From the NCBI RefSeq assembly GCF_003014695.1, contig NZ_PYAS01000004.1:62001-126000 (forward strand): DNA of 64,000 nucleotides. The letters run 5' to 3'. Both the position numbers and the translations under genes were made by a program. The DNA is from Dyadobacter jiangsuensis. Its GTDB lineage: Bacteria; Bacteroidota; Bacteroidia; Cytophagales; Spirosomataceae. Shown one piece after another: positions 52,217-62,341 of this stretch. Every line of letters starts with the position of its first letter. The stretch's first letter is position 1. Under the pieces are notes generated by a model. The model made no database searches. It saw only the letters and a program-made list of their open reading frames with translations, and was not told the origin of the DNA.

Positions 52217-54913
52217 CTATTCGCTCTTAAGCGACTTCACCGGGTTCATTAGTGCCGCCCGGATGCTCTGGAGGCTCACGGATGCAAATGCGATGGTGAT
52301 GGACAATACAGCGGCGATAGCAAACATCCACCATTCAATATCGATTCTGTAGGCGAAATCGCTGAGCCAGAATTCTACGCCGTACCAGGCAATGGGCGCG
52401 CCGATAACGACGGCCAGGAGCACGAGTTTAAGGAAATCTTTGGAAAGCAGCGTTACAATGCCGGAAACGGTGGCACCAAGGACTTTTCGGACGCCGATTT
52501 CCTTTGTGCGCTGCGCGATGGTGTACGAAGAGAGCCCGAAAATGCCGAGCGAGGCGATCAGCACAGCCAGCAGCGAGAAGAAGCTGGAAATCTGGCCAAA
52601 AATGCGATCGTCTTTGTACTGCTCATCAAAACGCTGGTTCATGAAAAAGTAATTGAAATTGTTGCCCGGGAAAAACTCGTCGTACTTTTTGTGCACCATG
52701 GCGATGCTTTGTGCTGGATTGGAAGCGTCGATTTTCACAGAAATAAATCCGGATAACGTGTAAAAGGGCGCGAATACGATAGGCTCGATGTTGTGTTTCA
52801 GGGATTGCTGATGAAAATCGCTCACAACACCTACAATGTCCCATTCCTTGTTGTTGAATACGAATTTTTGCCCCGCAGCTTCGGCAGCATTCTTGAAGCC
52901 TAGCAGTTTTGCCGCTGATTCGTTCAGAATGGCGTTTTTAACCTTATTGCCGATCGGGTTGGAGTCGGTAGGGAGGAAGTTACGACCAGCGAGCAGCGGG
53001 ATCTTGTAGGTTTCAAAAAAGTCGGCATCGACGGCCATCCGGTTGAATGTAACGCCCTTTGGGTCGTTCGAGCCAACGCGCCGGAAGTTGAAACTGCGGC
53101 TCAGCCGGTTACCGAAGACGTTTCCCGAGGCACTCGCCATTTGTACGGACGGAATGCGTTCGAGCTCGGTTTTGAAGGCATTGATCCGGTCGATGGACGC
53201 GGAATCCCAGCGCGTAAGCTCCGGGCCGCGCACCACGAGCACCTGATCCATATCAAAACCCAGTTTTTCTTCGCGCATGAACTGAATTTGTTTGAAAACG
53301 ATGAATGTGCCTACGATTAGTACCATCGAAGCCGTATATTGAAACACGACGAGCGATTGTCTTATCCAAATCCCCTTGACGGAACGTTTGAAAGAGCCTT
53401 TCAACACCTGAACCGCCTGGAATGAGGTCAATGCGAATGCCGGATAAAAGCCAGAAAGCAGAATTCCGGACAGGAAAATGCCCGCAACGGCGAGCGCAAA
53501 AACGGAACCGCCGTATCCGGCGCCTGTCAGCAGAGCGAATGAGAGCGGCTTTTCAATCAGCTTGTTCAGCACAGGCTGCAATAGCAACGTCAGCGCAATG
53601 GCCAGAACCAACCCCAGCAGGTTCAGCAAGATGGATTCGGACATGAACTGGCTGAATAGCTGCCCCTTCGTTGCGCCCGCAACTTTGCGCACGCCTACCT
53701 CACGTGCGCGTTCGAGCGACCGCGCTGTGGCGAGGTTGATGTAGTTGATCCAGGCAATGAGCAGGATAAATACAGCGATAATCAGCATTGTCCAAACAGC
53801 CTTTCCATTGTTGACTAGCCCGATTTCATATTCGTAGTTTGAAAAAAGGTGCGCTTTGCCCAGCGGTTGCAGGAAAAACTGCTCCACGCTGCCCGAAATC
53901 TTGTTGCCCTGGAAGTGCCGGTCACTGAAGGCAGGCAGTTTTTTGGACAATGCAGCCACGTCCGCGCCGGGCCGGAGCTTGACATAATGCCAGACGTCGG
54001 AGCTCTCCCAGCTGTTTCGGATCCACTCGCCCCAGGTTTGCGGGAGCGTTTCGAAGGACATCAGCGCGCTGTATTGCAGGTGCGAAGCTGCCGGAAAGTC
54101 CTTCATAATGCCCGTGATCTGGTAGGGCCTCGTATCGAGGTCCACCATAATCGGTTTTCCGATCAGGGCCGCATAATCGGCCGGTTTTGCATTGAAAATC
54201 CGTTTGGCACTGGTTTCTGAAATCACAATGGAATAGGGCGCTTTCAATGCCGTTTTGAAATCGCCGGCCACGAGCGGAAATGTGAAAAATGATAGAAAGC
54301 GTTCGTCGGCATAGGCACTTTTTTCAGCGAATATGCGGCGATCCTTTTGCAGGTTAAATGTACCCGGATTAGCGACTGTGGTATAAGTTTCGACTTCGTT
54401 GAAATCGCTGGTCATAGCGGCCGCTACGGCAGGGTAGGTAATTGTGCCGTGCTGGATCAGCTTCCCCTGTTGGAAACGATCATTGGTAACCCGGTAAATG
54501 CGCTCGAAGTCCTGATTGAACCTGTCGAAGCTCAGCTCAAAGCTTACGTATTGCAGGATCATCAGACAGGCCGTAATGCCGGCGACCAGCCCGGTGATGT
54601 TCATCGCGGAAAAGCCCTTGTTTTTCCACATGTTACGCAGGGCGATTTTAAAGTAGTTCCGGATCATGGCGGTTTGAAAAACAGACGGTTGTGGAAAGTT
54701 AGATACCTCTTTTTGCAGCACGAAAGGCCGCGCAAGACTAAAAACGTCGCGCACATACCGCGCACGTGCATGCCTGGCGCCGTACATGCGTATACGCTGC
54801 GCGAAAAGCTCATGCAGATCGCCTTCCAGCTCCTCCACCAGATGAGGCGCACAGAATAACCTTAGCAGCCGGCCTGGCCAGCGGGGTGGCTGTGTATTTT
54901 GTAAATTATTCAC
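52217..54913 (-). CDS. MacB/FtsX-type ABC permease with N-terminal prefix domain
   Basis: The 898-residue membrane protein has an N-terminal prefix domain (about residues 1-75, with APHLVEELEGDLHELF), then the MacB-type part: first membrane helix near 105 (MNITGLVAGITACLMIL), a large periplasmic domain (about 130-370), three helices in a FtsX block (with ATARSLERAREVGVRKVAGA), a second periplasmic domain and a second FtsX block near the end (AQRTKEIGVRKVLGATVSGIV and SLQSIRAALMNPVKSLKSE). The ATPase is encoded elsewhere. It starts with GTG at 54913, overlapping the upstream gene by 8 bases. Such permeases handle lipoproteins, peptides or drugs; the cargo is open. Confidence 0.9.
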   Translation of the reverse strand: MNNLQNTQPPRWPGRLLRLFCAPHLVEELEGDLHELFAQRIRMYGARHARARYVRDVFSLARPFVLQKEVSNFPQPSVFQTAMIRNYFKIALRNMWKNKGFSAMNITGLVAGITACLMILQYVSFELSFDRFNQDFERIYRVTNDRFQQGKLIQHGTITYPAVAAAMTSDFNEVETYTTVANPGTFNLQKDRRIFAEKSAYADERFLSFFTFPLVAGDFKTALKAPYSIVISETSAKRIFNAKPADYAALIGKPIMVDLDTRPYQITGIMKDFPAASHLQYSALMSFETLPQTWGEWIRNSWESSDVWHYVKLRPGADVAALSKKLPAFSDRHFQGNKISGSVEQFFLQPLGKAHLFSNYEYEIGLVNNGKAVWTMLIIAVFILLIAWINYINLATARSLERAREVGVRKVAGATKGQLFSQFMSESILLNLLGLVLAIALTLLLQPVLNKLIEKPLSFALLTGAGYGGSVFALAVAGIFLSGILLSGFYPAFALTSFQAVQVLKGSFKRSVKGIWIRQSLVVFQYTASMVLIVGTFIVFKQIQFMREEKLGFDMDQVLVVRGPELTRWDSASIDRINAFKTELERIPSVQMASASGNVFGNRLSRSFNFRRVGSNDPKGVTFNRMAVDADFFETYKIPLLAGRNFLPTDSNPIGNKVKNAILNESAAKLLGFKNAAEAAGQKFVFNNKEWDIVGVVSDFHQQSLKHNIEPIVFAPFYTLSGFISVKIDASNPAQSIAMVHKKYDEFFPGNNFNYFFMNQRFDEQYKDDRIFGQISSFFSLLAVLIASLGIFGLSSYTIAQRTKEIGVRKVLGATVSGIVTLLSKDFLKLVLLAVVIGAPIAWYGVEFWLSDFAYRIDIEWWMFAIAAVLSITIAFASVSLQSIRAALMNPVKSLKSE

Positions 54914-57530
54914 TGCGCAGACTTTTTACAGGGTTCATCAATGCGGCGCGAATGCTTTGAAAGCTGATGGTAGCCAGCGCGACAAAGGTGGAAAGCAATG
55001 CCGCTGCGATAAAAAATGAGGCACGAATATCTGTTTTATAGGCAAAACCGTCCAGCCAGCGGTGCATCGCAAACCAGGCCAGAGGCGCTGCGACCACGAA
55101 TGCTATACCTACCAGTTGGAGAAAGTCTCTGGACAATAATCCCACAATGCTGGCAGCCGAAGCCCCCATGACTTTCCTGACGCCAATCTCCTTCGTACGC
55201 TGAACGGTAGAGTAGGAGGCAAGGCCCAGCAACCCCAGGCATGAAATGAAGATGGCCAATGCTGCAAAATTCAGGAAGAGCGCTTCGAAACGCTCGTCGG
55301 CGCGATACTGGCGGTCGTAGAGCTCGTCGAGGAAATAATAGGTGAACGGCTTGTCGGGGTGCATGGTTTTCCATTGGCTTTCAATGGCGGAAAGGGTTTG
55401 TTTTACGTTCTTTCCGTCGATTTTCACGGAAAGCAACTGGCCGTTCCAAAAATCGATTATGCGGAAGGTGAGCGGTTTTACCGTTTCATGTAACGATTTG
55501 AAATGAAAATCTTTAACGACTCCAATAATAGTGCCCTGACGGCCCCATTGATCGAATTTTTTGCCTATAGCCTCTTCCGGCGACCGGTATCCCAGTGCTT
55601 TGGCCGCTGCTTCGTTGATCATCAACGATTGGGTGCTGTCGGTATGGAATTGTTTTGAAAAGGCCCTCCCTGCCAGCAACTGCAGTCCGTACTGCTGCGT
55701 AAAGTCAAAGTCAATGCGGTAAACGTCCATGTTACCAGCTTGCATCTCTCCGTTTTTATTCTCCAATTTGGAATAGGCCTGCGGATTCCAGCTGCCGGGG
55801 ACTTCCGAAGAAGCGGCTGCTGATCTGACGCCCGCATAGTTTTGTATGGTTGCCTCGAATGCATCGCGCTCGCGGCCCGGGCCAGCTTCTACTACCAGGG
55901 TTTGGTCTTTTGAAAATCCTAACCCGTAGCTCCGCATGAAATCGAGCTGGGCGTACATGACGATCGTTGCGATAATGATCGTGATCGAAATCGCAAATTG
56001 TACGGTTACCAGGCCCTTGCGAAGCATTATGCCTTTCAAACTGGTTGTAAAACGGCCTTTCAATACTTTCACCGGCTCGAAAGAAGACAAAACGAATGCG
56101 GGGTAAATGCCGGCCAGCAAGCCGGTCAGCAATGCGACCCCGAATTGACAGGCCACAAATGGTATCTCATGAACCATGCCTTTACTGATTGCCTTGCCTG
56201 CAAGCATGTTGAAGCCTGGTATCAATGCAGCCGAAATCAAAATAGATAGAAAAAATGCGATCACGGATATCAGTATCGATTCGGCGATAAACTGCCTCGC
56301 CAAAGCGCTTTTAGCCGCGCCTACCGCCTTACGCACACCCACCTCCCGCGCCCGTTCCACCGAGCGTGCCGTGGTAAGATTCACGAAGTTGATGCAGGCG
56401 ATCAGCATGACAAAAAACGCGACCGCCGAGAAAATATATACATTATTAATGCTGCCCGATTCTTCCGTGGTGCGTGAGGAATGCAGGTAAATGTCACGGA
56501 GGGGTTCGAGCACGAGCCCGATCTGCATTTGCTGCTCGGCCATAAGCTTGCCGGCATGGCGTTGCATAAATGCGGGGAACTTCCTTTCCAGCGCTGCCGG
56601 ATCGGCGCCGGATTTGAGCAGCACAAATGCAGTAGCGCCGAAGCTGCCCCACTCGCGTTCGATATTTTTGTCGTGATGCGCCGTGTAAGTGCTCATCGAT
56701 ACGAAAATATCGCCTTTGATTTGCGAATTGACAGGCGGGTCCTGCATCACGCCGGTAACCATCGATGGTTCGCTTTCGGTGCCTAGCAGCAGCGTTTGGC
56801 CCATCGGGTCACTTTCTCCGAAATACTTCCGGGCAGAAGTTTCGGTCAACACCAGGCTCAGTGGCGCCGCCAGTGCAGTTTGAGGGTTCCCTTTCAGCAA
56901 TTTCAAATCGAATACCCTGAACAGCGCCGAATCTGCCAGGACTGCATTCTCTTCCATGAATTTGAGATCACCCTTGCGGAACAACGTTGTTTCCTTTTGT
57001 ACCCGGGCGAATGCCTCAACTTCGGGAAAGTCATTTTGCATATTCGACGCCATCGCCCACGGGCTGATCGCGTAATGCAGCGTTTCGGAGCTGGTTTTGA
57101 CATCTGCTGCGACGCGATAAATACGGGCGGCCTTTTGATTGAAAACGTCGTAAGTCAGCTCGAAATGCACGTATAATGCAATCAAAAAGCAGGCGGTCAT
57201 GCCCGCCGACAATCCCAGCACATTAATAAAGGAGAACATTTTGTGCTTGACCAGGTTGCGGAAAGCGATTTTCAAATAGTTACGGATCATGGCTGGTTGG
57301 GTGGATGCAGGTTTGGGATATTTTCCGGGTTTTTCTCTCAAAGCGAAGGGCCGCATCAGCGAAAGCACATCACGCACATAGCGCCTGCGGGCCTCACGCG
57401 GGCCCTGTGTACGAACGCGTTGAACGAAAAGTTCCAGCAGGTCGCCTTCCAGGTCGTTCACCAGGTGCGACGCACAGAACCAGTGCAACAGACGTGTGGC
57501 CCATTTGGGCGGTTGAATGGGGGCGTTCAT
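54906..57530 (-). CDS. MacB/FtsX-type ABC permease with N-terminal prefix domain (paralogue)
   Basis: The 874-residue protein is built like the following gene: prefix domain (ASHLVNDLEGDLLELF), first helix near residue 97, periplasmic domain with the block ARVQKETTLFRKGDL, FtsX block (TARSVERAREVGVRKAVGAA), second periplasmic domain and last FtsX block (VQRTKEIGVRKVMGASAASIV and SIRAALMNPVKSLRSE). The two permeases could form a heterodimer or two systems; the tight coupling (8-base overlap) favours joint production. It starts three bases behind the PadR stop codon. In the same family in Cytophagales, a PadR regulator usually stands in front of these genes. Confidence 0.9.
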   Translation of the reverse strand: MNAPIQPPKWATRLLHWFCASHLVNDLEGDLLELFVQRVRTQGPREARRRYVRDVLSLMRPFALREKPGKYPKPASTQPAMIRNYLKIAFRNLVKHKMFSFINVLGLSAGMTACFLIALYVHFELTYDVFNQKAARIYRVAADVKTSSETLHYAISPWAMASNMQNDFPEVEAFARVQKETTLFRKGDLKFMEENAVLADSALFRVFDLKLLKGNPQTALAAPLSLVLTETSARKYFGESDPMGQTLLLGTESEPSMVTGVMQDPPVNSQIKGDIFVSMSTYTAHHDKNIEREWGSFGATAFVLLKSGADPAALERKFPAFMQRHAGKLMAEQQMQIGLVLEPLRDIYLHSSRTTEESGSINNVYIFSAVAFFVMLIACINFVNLTTARSVERAREVGVRKAVGAAKSALARQFIAESILISVIAFFLSILISAALIPGFNMLAGKAISKGMVHEIPFVACQFGVALLTGLLAGIYPAFVLSSFEPVKVLKGRFTTSLKGIMLRKGLVTVQFAISITIIIATIVMYAQLDFMRSYGLGFSKDQTLVVEAGPGRERDAFEATIQNYAGVRSAAASSEVPGSWNPQAYSKLENKNGEMQAGNMDVYRIDFDFTQQYGLQLLAGRAFSKQFHTDSTQSLMINEAAAKALGYRSPEEAIGKKFDQWGRQGTIIGVVKDFHFKSLHETVKPLTFRIIDFWNGQLLSVKIDGKNVKQTLSAIESQWKTMHPDKPFTYYFLDELYDRQYRADERFEALFLNFAALAIFISCLGLLGLASYSTVQRTKEIGVRKVMGASAASIVGLLSRDFLQLVGIAFVVAAPLAWFAMHRWLDGFAYKTDIRASFFIAAALLSTFVALATISFQSIRAALMNPVKSLRSE

Positions 57531-57533
57531 GGC

Positions 57534-57854
57534 TCAGGCGGGTTTGGGAATAGCACTCCACATGCGGTTGCGGATTTCGCGGATATTGTCCAGCGCTTTG
57601 GTGCCGGCCATGGTGACGGTGAAGAATCGCTTGCTCCGCCCGCCGCGCTCGGCTGTGGCTCCGCCCAGGCGCGAGGAAAGCAGGCCCTTCTCTTCCAGCC
57701 GGTGCAATGCGGCATGCACAGCCCCGAGGTTCACCGACCGCCCCATTTGCTGTTCGATCTCGTTGGTGATCGAGGCTCCGTAAGCATCTCCGGCCAGTAT
57801 CGCGACGGCCAGCAATACTACCTCTTCAAACTCTCCCAGATAGGTTCCTTTCAT
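57534..57854 (-). CDS. PadR-family transcriptional regulator
   Basis: The 106-residue winged-helix regulator has the PadR core: KGTYLGEFEEVVLLAVAIL as helix 1, DAYGASITNEIEQ, the recognition helix NLGAVHAALHRLEEKGLL and the wing RGGRSKRFFTVT. The C-terminal dimer helix is short. ATG at 57854 is chosen; the longer frame from 58061 would overlap the end of the neighbouring T9SS gene and has no PadR features. It is first in an operon with the two permeases and likely represses its own promoter until a membrane stress or a substrate is sensed. Confidence 0.9.
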   Translation of the reverse strand: MKGTYLGEFEEVVLLAVAILAGDAYGASITNEIEQQMGRSVNLGAVHAALHRLEEKGLLSSRLGGATAERGGRSKRFFTVTMAGTKALDNIREIRNRMWSAIPKPA

Positions 57855-57950
57855 AAGGGCATTTATTATTTCTGTAAATGTATAACAAATGGTGTGCCTG
57901 ATATTTATAGTGCTGATTATTAGTATTTTATTTAAAATTGGGGCAAAGAA

Positions 57951-57990
57951 AATGTCCGCATTCGGACATTGGTGATGCCGGATGCGGACA
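57951..57990. repeat. Nested palindromes between the T9SS gene and the PadR operon
   Basis: AATGTCCG-CATT-CGGACATT (57951-57970) is a perfect 8-bp stem. A wider pairing joins TGTCCGCAT (57953-57961) to ATGCGGACA (57982-57990). On the minus strand the small stem runs into TTTTCTTT, so it may end the 58012 gene; as DNA it could also be a regulator site. Confidence 0.55.
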
Positions 57991-58011
57991 GTAGCGGATG
58001 TTTTGAAATAA

Positions 58012-61000
58012 CTATTGCCGGATAATCCTGAATGTGCTTTTTTGCGGTCCCGATTCCACATTCAATAGCAAAACGCCCGGTGGATATTTACGAAGATCCA
58101 GGGATAGCGTCTCGCCGATGGTCTTAAACGAAGCGAGCAGCCTGCCGGAAATGTCAGACAAATGCACGTTGTATTTGCCGGGTTTGCCAAAATTTAACGT
58201 AACGAACTCTCTCGTAGGGTTGGGGAATGCGACAATAGACGGCAATGTGGGTTCGACGCCGGTAACGGTTTCAATGCTGACGGAGGCGGGGGCTATTATC
58301 TGCCCCGGTCCGCAGCTATTGATCACGCTCCGCAGCGCATAAACTTCGCCAGGAGCTGGGTTCTGCAGTGCTATGGAGTCGACCGGAGCAAATAGATTGG
58401 TGGTAAAAGCGGACTTCGAATTGGCATAACTGATTTGCCAAGGGCTGTCACCAGTGAGTATGGCGGCCACTCGGGGAACAGCATTTCCTTGCTGATATAC
58501 CTTGTCGGTGGCAAATCGCGCAGTCGGTCTATAGCGTAGGGCGAGTGGATTGCGGAAATCGGCAACCGCCGCATCGGGATCGGTGGCGATGACGCGGATC
58601 CGGTACCCATCCGAACGGGCCGGACCGGCTGGTATGACGGCGGTGAGCGGCGATGCCGATCCGGTTGTGGGCAAAGTTTTGAAATTCAGTCCTGTGGAGT
58701 CGGAAAGTTGTACCAGGAATTTGTTGGAGGACGAAAACGTGCCGGTGCTTGTAAAATATACCTGAATGGTATCCGTGGTGCAGAGGAAGCTATAATGGCG
58801 TACCGAATTCCAGCTTGTGACTTCCACCGATTTCGCGGAAGTCGGGTTGACGGTTACAGTAACCCCTTCGCCGACGATCGCTCCGCTGCCGCACTGGTTG
58901 GTCGCCGACACGATCTGATAGTGTGTAGTCACCTGTGGAGCCACGGTTACCGTACCGCCCTGGTTGCCAGAAGGAAAGTAATCACCCGAAACGCCATTTG
59001 AAAGCGTGTAGCGGATAGTCTGGCCCTGCAAGCCATTCAGCGACCTGATAGCCAGACTGGTTTGCCCGCCTGGGTTAATGGTTGTATTGCCAAGCAGTGT
59101 CAGGCGGGGTTTCTGATCGATCATGACAAATACATCCGTCTGTATTTTGTATTTCCGGATGGTGCCTCGGAGCAGGTAAGAGCCGGGTTCAACCCCTTCC
59201 GGTAATCGAAAAAGAGGCATTCCCTGTGGGGTTCGGGTGGAATCGAGCAGAATCGTCTTGTTTGTGCTGCTATTGATTAAAGAAAAGCGGATGTAATCGT
59301 CGGAGAGATCGAAATCACCCAGCAAATTATAGGTAGCTGCGAGATTCTGATCCTTGCAAAATGTGTATCCGATGCTTTGCAAGGTAAGCTTGGGCAAAAC
59401 CTTGTAGCTCACCGCGGCCGGTACCGGGCCGTATCCGCAAGAGTTGCTGATAGATTTGATAGCGAATGTTCCGCTCTTGACCGGATAAATTGAGGTAGAG
59501 AACTTGTTCTGATTGCTATTGTAATCGTACAGGCCGTCAGCAACAATCCATTGCGGAACCCTTCCTGTCGTTTCAATATCGAAGCGCATCTGCTGGCCGG
59601 CTTCAACCTCGAACGGGCCGCTCCCCGGGTAAGATATCGAGGTAATGGTCGCTGTCGGGGCACTACTGATATCGAGACTGAAACTATTCGAAAAGACGCC
59701 ATCAGAGGATATTACGCGCATGTAGTAATTGCCTGTCGAGTAGTCGGCCGGGACCTGGTATTCGGCTATTCGCGAGTTGGTATTGGGGCCGGCATCGGTG
59801 AAAGTGGTATTGTCTTTGGATATCTGGAGTTTAAAAGTGGTTGAAACCAGGGTCGTGTCCATTACTTCAAAGGGTACCCTGATGGTGCTTCCTGTGCAGA
59901 TGAGCGTATGCCAGTTTTCCGATGGAACGATGACACGATAACGATCCACGAAAATGTCGGCGGGAAGATTGATATTCTGCACTCCACAGGCCGATCGGAT
60001 CGACTTTACGACGAAGTGATTGGCGCCATGTTTCACATTTACCGAAAACCTTGAAGTGTACCAATTGCCATCCAAAATGACGGAATGGTCCTGCTTGCCA
60101 TCTGAATAGGTGAGCGACCACGGTGTTCCTCCCAGGTGGCTGAGCTCCATATCGACGGCCTTGGAACCGGCACCTGATAAGCTTGTCCTATCCGAATAAG
60201 CTAACCGCAGATTGTAGAAGGGATAATAGGTTTCAAGGTTGACCTGTTCGCTGGCCACCCCAGTTTTCTTGGAAACCACCATGATATAATAGGAGGCCGT
60301 GCCTGAACTGATATTCCCTTGTGGGTCATAAGGTATCGGAACTTTTACTTTTCCGGCTTTTGTAACGGTTTTGATGGTCTCAAACTCACAGCAACTGCTC
60401 GATTTGTTGAGCTGGATCATGAATTCATCACCGTCGGGAAACTGCCCGGTGGTTCCGATTTCCATGTCCAGGGTGTCGCCATAGCAGGCAGGATATTTGA
60501 TTGAGGTAGCGACGATGGTCAACTTAGAGGGGGATTCATCGAGCACCTTCACATTTAGGGGCGTTGGTGAGTCGTTGGAAAAACAGCTGTTACTGATTGA
60601 TTTCAATGCATATTGTCCCGATTTAGTGACGTAAAAATTCCCATAGCCAATATCATTATATATGTTGGAAATCCATGAGGTTCCATAAGGTGCGTTTATA
60701 GAATACGGGCCTCCTCCCTTGTAATTAAACGCAAATGAGTGAACGGCGGGGATAGGAACCTCTCTATTCGGTTCTATCCATACCACCTCAGGTTTCCCCT
60801 GTATCGTAACATCGGTAAACAGGTTGGATTCCAGACGCGGATTTTCAGAGATAAGCTGAAAAGAAAATGACTTCTGCCGCCAAATACGACTGGGAGACTT
60901 TGACCAGATATCCGGGATCTTGAATTCTATTTCCGATCCCACACGCTGCGCTGGAACAACGACGGTGTCAAGAGGGGACCGGATTTTCATGGAGTAACTT

Positions 61001-62304
61001 GCATTTGCCGGAAGGTCGACATTTGCCGAGAAGGGCAGGCGGATTGTTGCCCCTTCGCAGTACGGCGCGGTGATGTCACGTTTCGGCAATATCAGGCCGG
61101 AAGGGACAGTCGCTACCACTTTGTTTTGCGATAAAGGCGCAGCGGCACAGCTGGACTGAATGGCCTTAATGGTATACTCCGTTGTTGTTGTCGGGTAGGT
61201 TTTGAGGTCATGATTTCTGATCTGCCCTATGTCACTGATGCCCGTTATTTTGGTGCCATCGCTCAGGACAATGGTGTATGGATCCGGGCCGATATACCGG
61301 ACGGTAATACCGAAGCCGTCGCCCGCAAGCACCTTACTGCTGGTTGAGGTAATTTCAGCAAAAGGTTTGGGATGAATCCACAGGTAGGCGGCACCTGCTT
61401 CGCCCACGGTGCCGGGATTTTGTGTCATTACAGACACCGTAAATACCTTGCCCACCACCAGCGAAATGTTCTCGGGAATGGTTGCCAGCAATTCCCCGTC
61501 TTTCAGTATGGCCTGAGCATAATACTTTTTGGGATTCGCAGGCAACCCGGCGTCCACGGATTCTGTGAGCTTTATGGTGTAGCTTGTGCCCTCATTCAAT
61601 TTATCGTTGCCTGCCGAAAACCGGACCCTGATCTGTGAGCCGGGACATGCGGCCCGGGGCGTGACGAGGGTCGTCTGGATCGGCACAGGGTTTACGTAAA
61701 CCTTCGCTGCGCCGCTGACGGTCATGGCTCCGCATACATTCTCGGCATGAGCAATGGTGTAATTGACTGATTTTTCGGGATACAGGCGACGAATTTGCTG
61801 GAACGCCGCATCACGGTCTGCATAGAAACTTACCTTGCTGCTGTCAACGAGTGTTACGATGCCGGACGAAGTACTGTTTGTGTTTAGGTAGAATGAAAAT
61901 TCCTTGTATTGATTGACCGTATCGCTAAGCGCCTGGGAAATCGTTACCTGGCCCTTCTTGTGAAAATAGGCGTAACTACGGTTACTGGCGGTAGCGGGAG
62001 AGGAGGCGTCGACCTGAATTTCATACCTGTCGGTGGTGTTGAGCAGATTTCCGGGGAGTGTTACTTCAAATTTGCCGTTACGGAGTATCGCGGGAAGCTC
62101 TGTCACGTCACTGGCATACGGTTTTTGGATTCGTGCTTTGAATACATTGTCCTTACCGAAAGTTCCGCTTAAAGTCGCGTCGATTTTGAGAACGGGATCG
62201 GCGCAGAGGTCACCCTCGGCCGAGATTTGGATGGTGTTGGATTGAGCGAGGGCGCCGCGGATGAATAGAAAAAATAGAAACAGGGCAACGTAAAATCGAT
62301 TCAT
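58012..62304 (-). CDS. 1430-residue modular secreted protein with T9SS domain
   Basis: The protein has a signal peptide (LFLFFLFIRGALAQ) and a T9SS sorting domain at the end (AFPNPTREFVTLNF to FRIIRQ). In between lie about seven pairs of Ig-like modules. Each pair has a first part that opens with a Cys after a strand (for example CPGSQIRVRFSA, CEGATIRLPFSA, CTGSTIRVPFEV) and a second part ending with S-x-x-x-x-C-G/x (for example SISNSCGYGPV, SVINSCGPGQI). The two Cys could join by a disulfide. No catalytic residues are visible; an adhesin or matrix protein is likely. The same module is found twice in the 41153 phosphatase. The gene is divergent from the LysR gene. Confidence 0.85.
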   Translation of the reverse strand: MNRFYVALFLFFLFIRGALAQSNTIQISAEGDLCADPVLKIDATLSGTFGKDNVFKARIQKPYASDVTELPAILRNGKFEVTLPGNLLNTTDRYEIQVDASSPATASNRSYAYFHKKGQVTISQALSDTVNQYKEFSFYLNTNSTSSGIVTLVDSSKVSFYADRDAAFQQIRRLYPEKSVNYTIAHAENVCGAMTVSGAAKVYVNPVPIQTTLVTPRAACPGSQIRVRFSAGNDKLNEGTSYTIKLTESVDAGLPANPKKYYAQAILKDGELLATIPENISLVVGKVFTVSVMTQNPGTVGEAGAAYLWIHPKPFAEITSTSSKVLAGDGFGITVRYIGPDPYTIVLSDGTKITGISDIGQIRNHDLKTYPTTTTEYTIKAIQSSCAAAPLSQNKVVATVPSGLILPKRDITAPYCEGATIRLPFSANVDLPANASYSMKIRSPLDTVVVPAQRVGSEIEFKIPDIWSKSPSRIWRQKSFSFQLISENPRLESNLFTDVTIQGKPEVVWIEPNREVPIPAVHSFAFNYKGGGPYSINAPYGTSWISNIYNDIGYGNFYVTKSGQYALKSISNSCFSNDSPTPLNVKVLDESPSKLTIVATSIKYPACYGDTLDMEIGTTGQFPDGDEFMIQLNKSSSCCEFETIKTVTKAGKVKVPIPYDPQGNISSGTASYYIMVVSKKTGVASEQVNLETYYPFYNLRLAYSDRTSLSGAGSKAVDMELSHLGGTPWSLTYSDGKQDHSVILDGNWYTSRFSVNVKHGANHFVVKSIRSACGVQNINLPADIFVDRYRVIVPSENWHTLICTGSTIRVPFEVMDTTLVSTTFKLQISKDNTTFTDAGPNTNSRIAEYQVPADYSTGNYYMRVISSDGVFSNSFSLDISSAPTATITSISYPGSGPFEVEAGQQMRFDIETTGRVPQWIVADGLYDYNSNQNKFSTSIYPVKSGTFAIKSISNSCGYGPVPAAVSYKVLPKLTLQSIGYTFCKDQNLAATYNLLGDFDLSDDYIRFSLINSSTNKTILLDSTRTPQGMPLFRLPEGVEPGSYLLRGTIRKYKIQTDVFVMIDQKPRLTLLGNTTINPGGQTSLAIRSLNGLQGQTIRYTLSNGVSGDYFPSGNQGGTVTVAPQVTTHYQIVSATNQCGSGAIVGEGVTVTVNPTSAKSVEVTSWNSVRHYSFLCTTDTIQVYFTSTGTFSSSNKFLVQLSDSTGLNFKTLPTTGSASPLTAVIPAGPARSDGYRIRVIATDPDAAVADFRNPLALRYRPTARFATDKVYQQGNAVPRVAAILTGDSPWQISYANSKSAFTTNLFAPVDSIALQNPAPGEVYALRSVINSCGPGQIIAPASVSIETVTGVEPTLPSIVAFPNPTREFVTLNFGKPGKYNVHLSDISGRLLASFKTIGETLSLDLRKYPPGVLLLNVESGPQKSTFRIIRQ

Positions 62305-62341
62305 TAGAGGTAGTTTGCTATTGGAATTGCAAGTAAGAATT

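Noticed and set aside
57855..58061. Extended N-terminus of the PadR gene
   Set aside because: The extra 69 codons overlap the end of the T9SS gene and lack PadR features; ATG 57854 starts exactly at the family's first helix.
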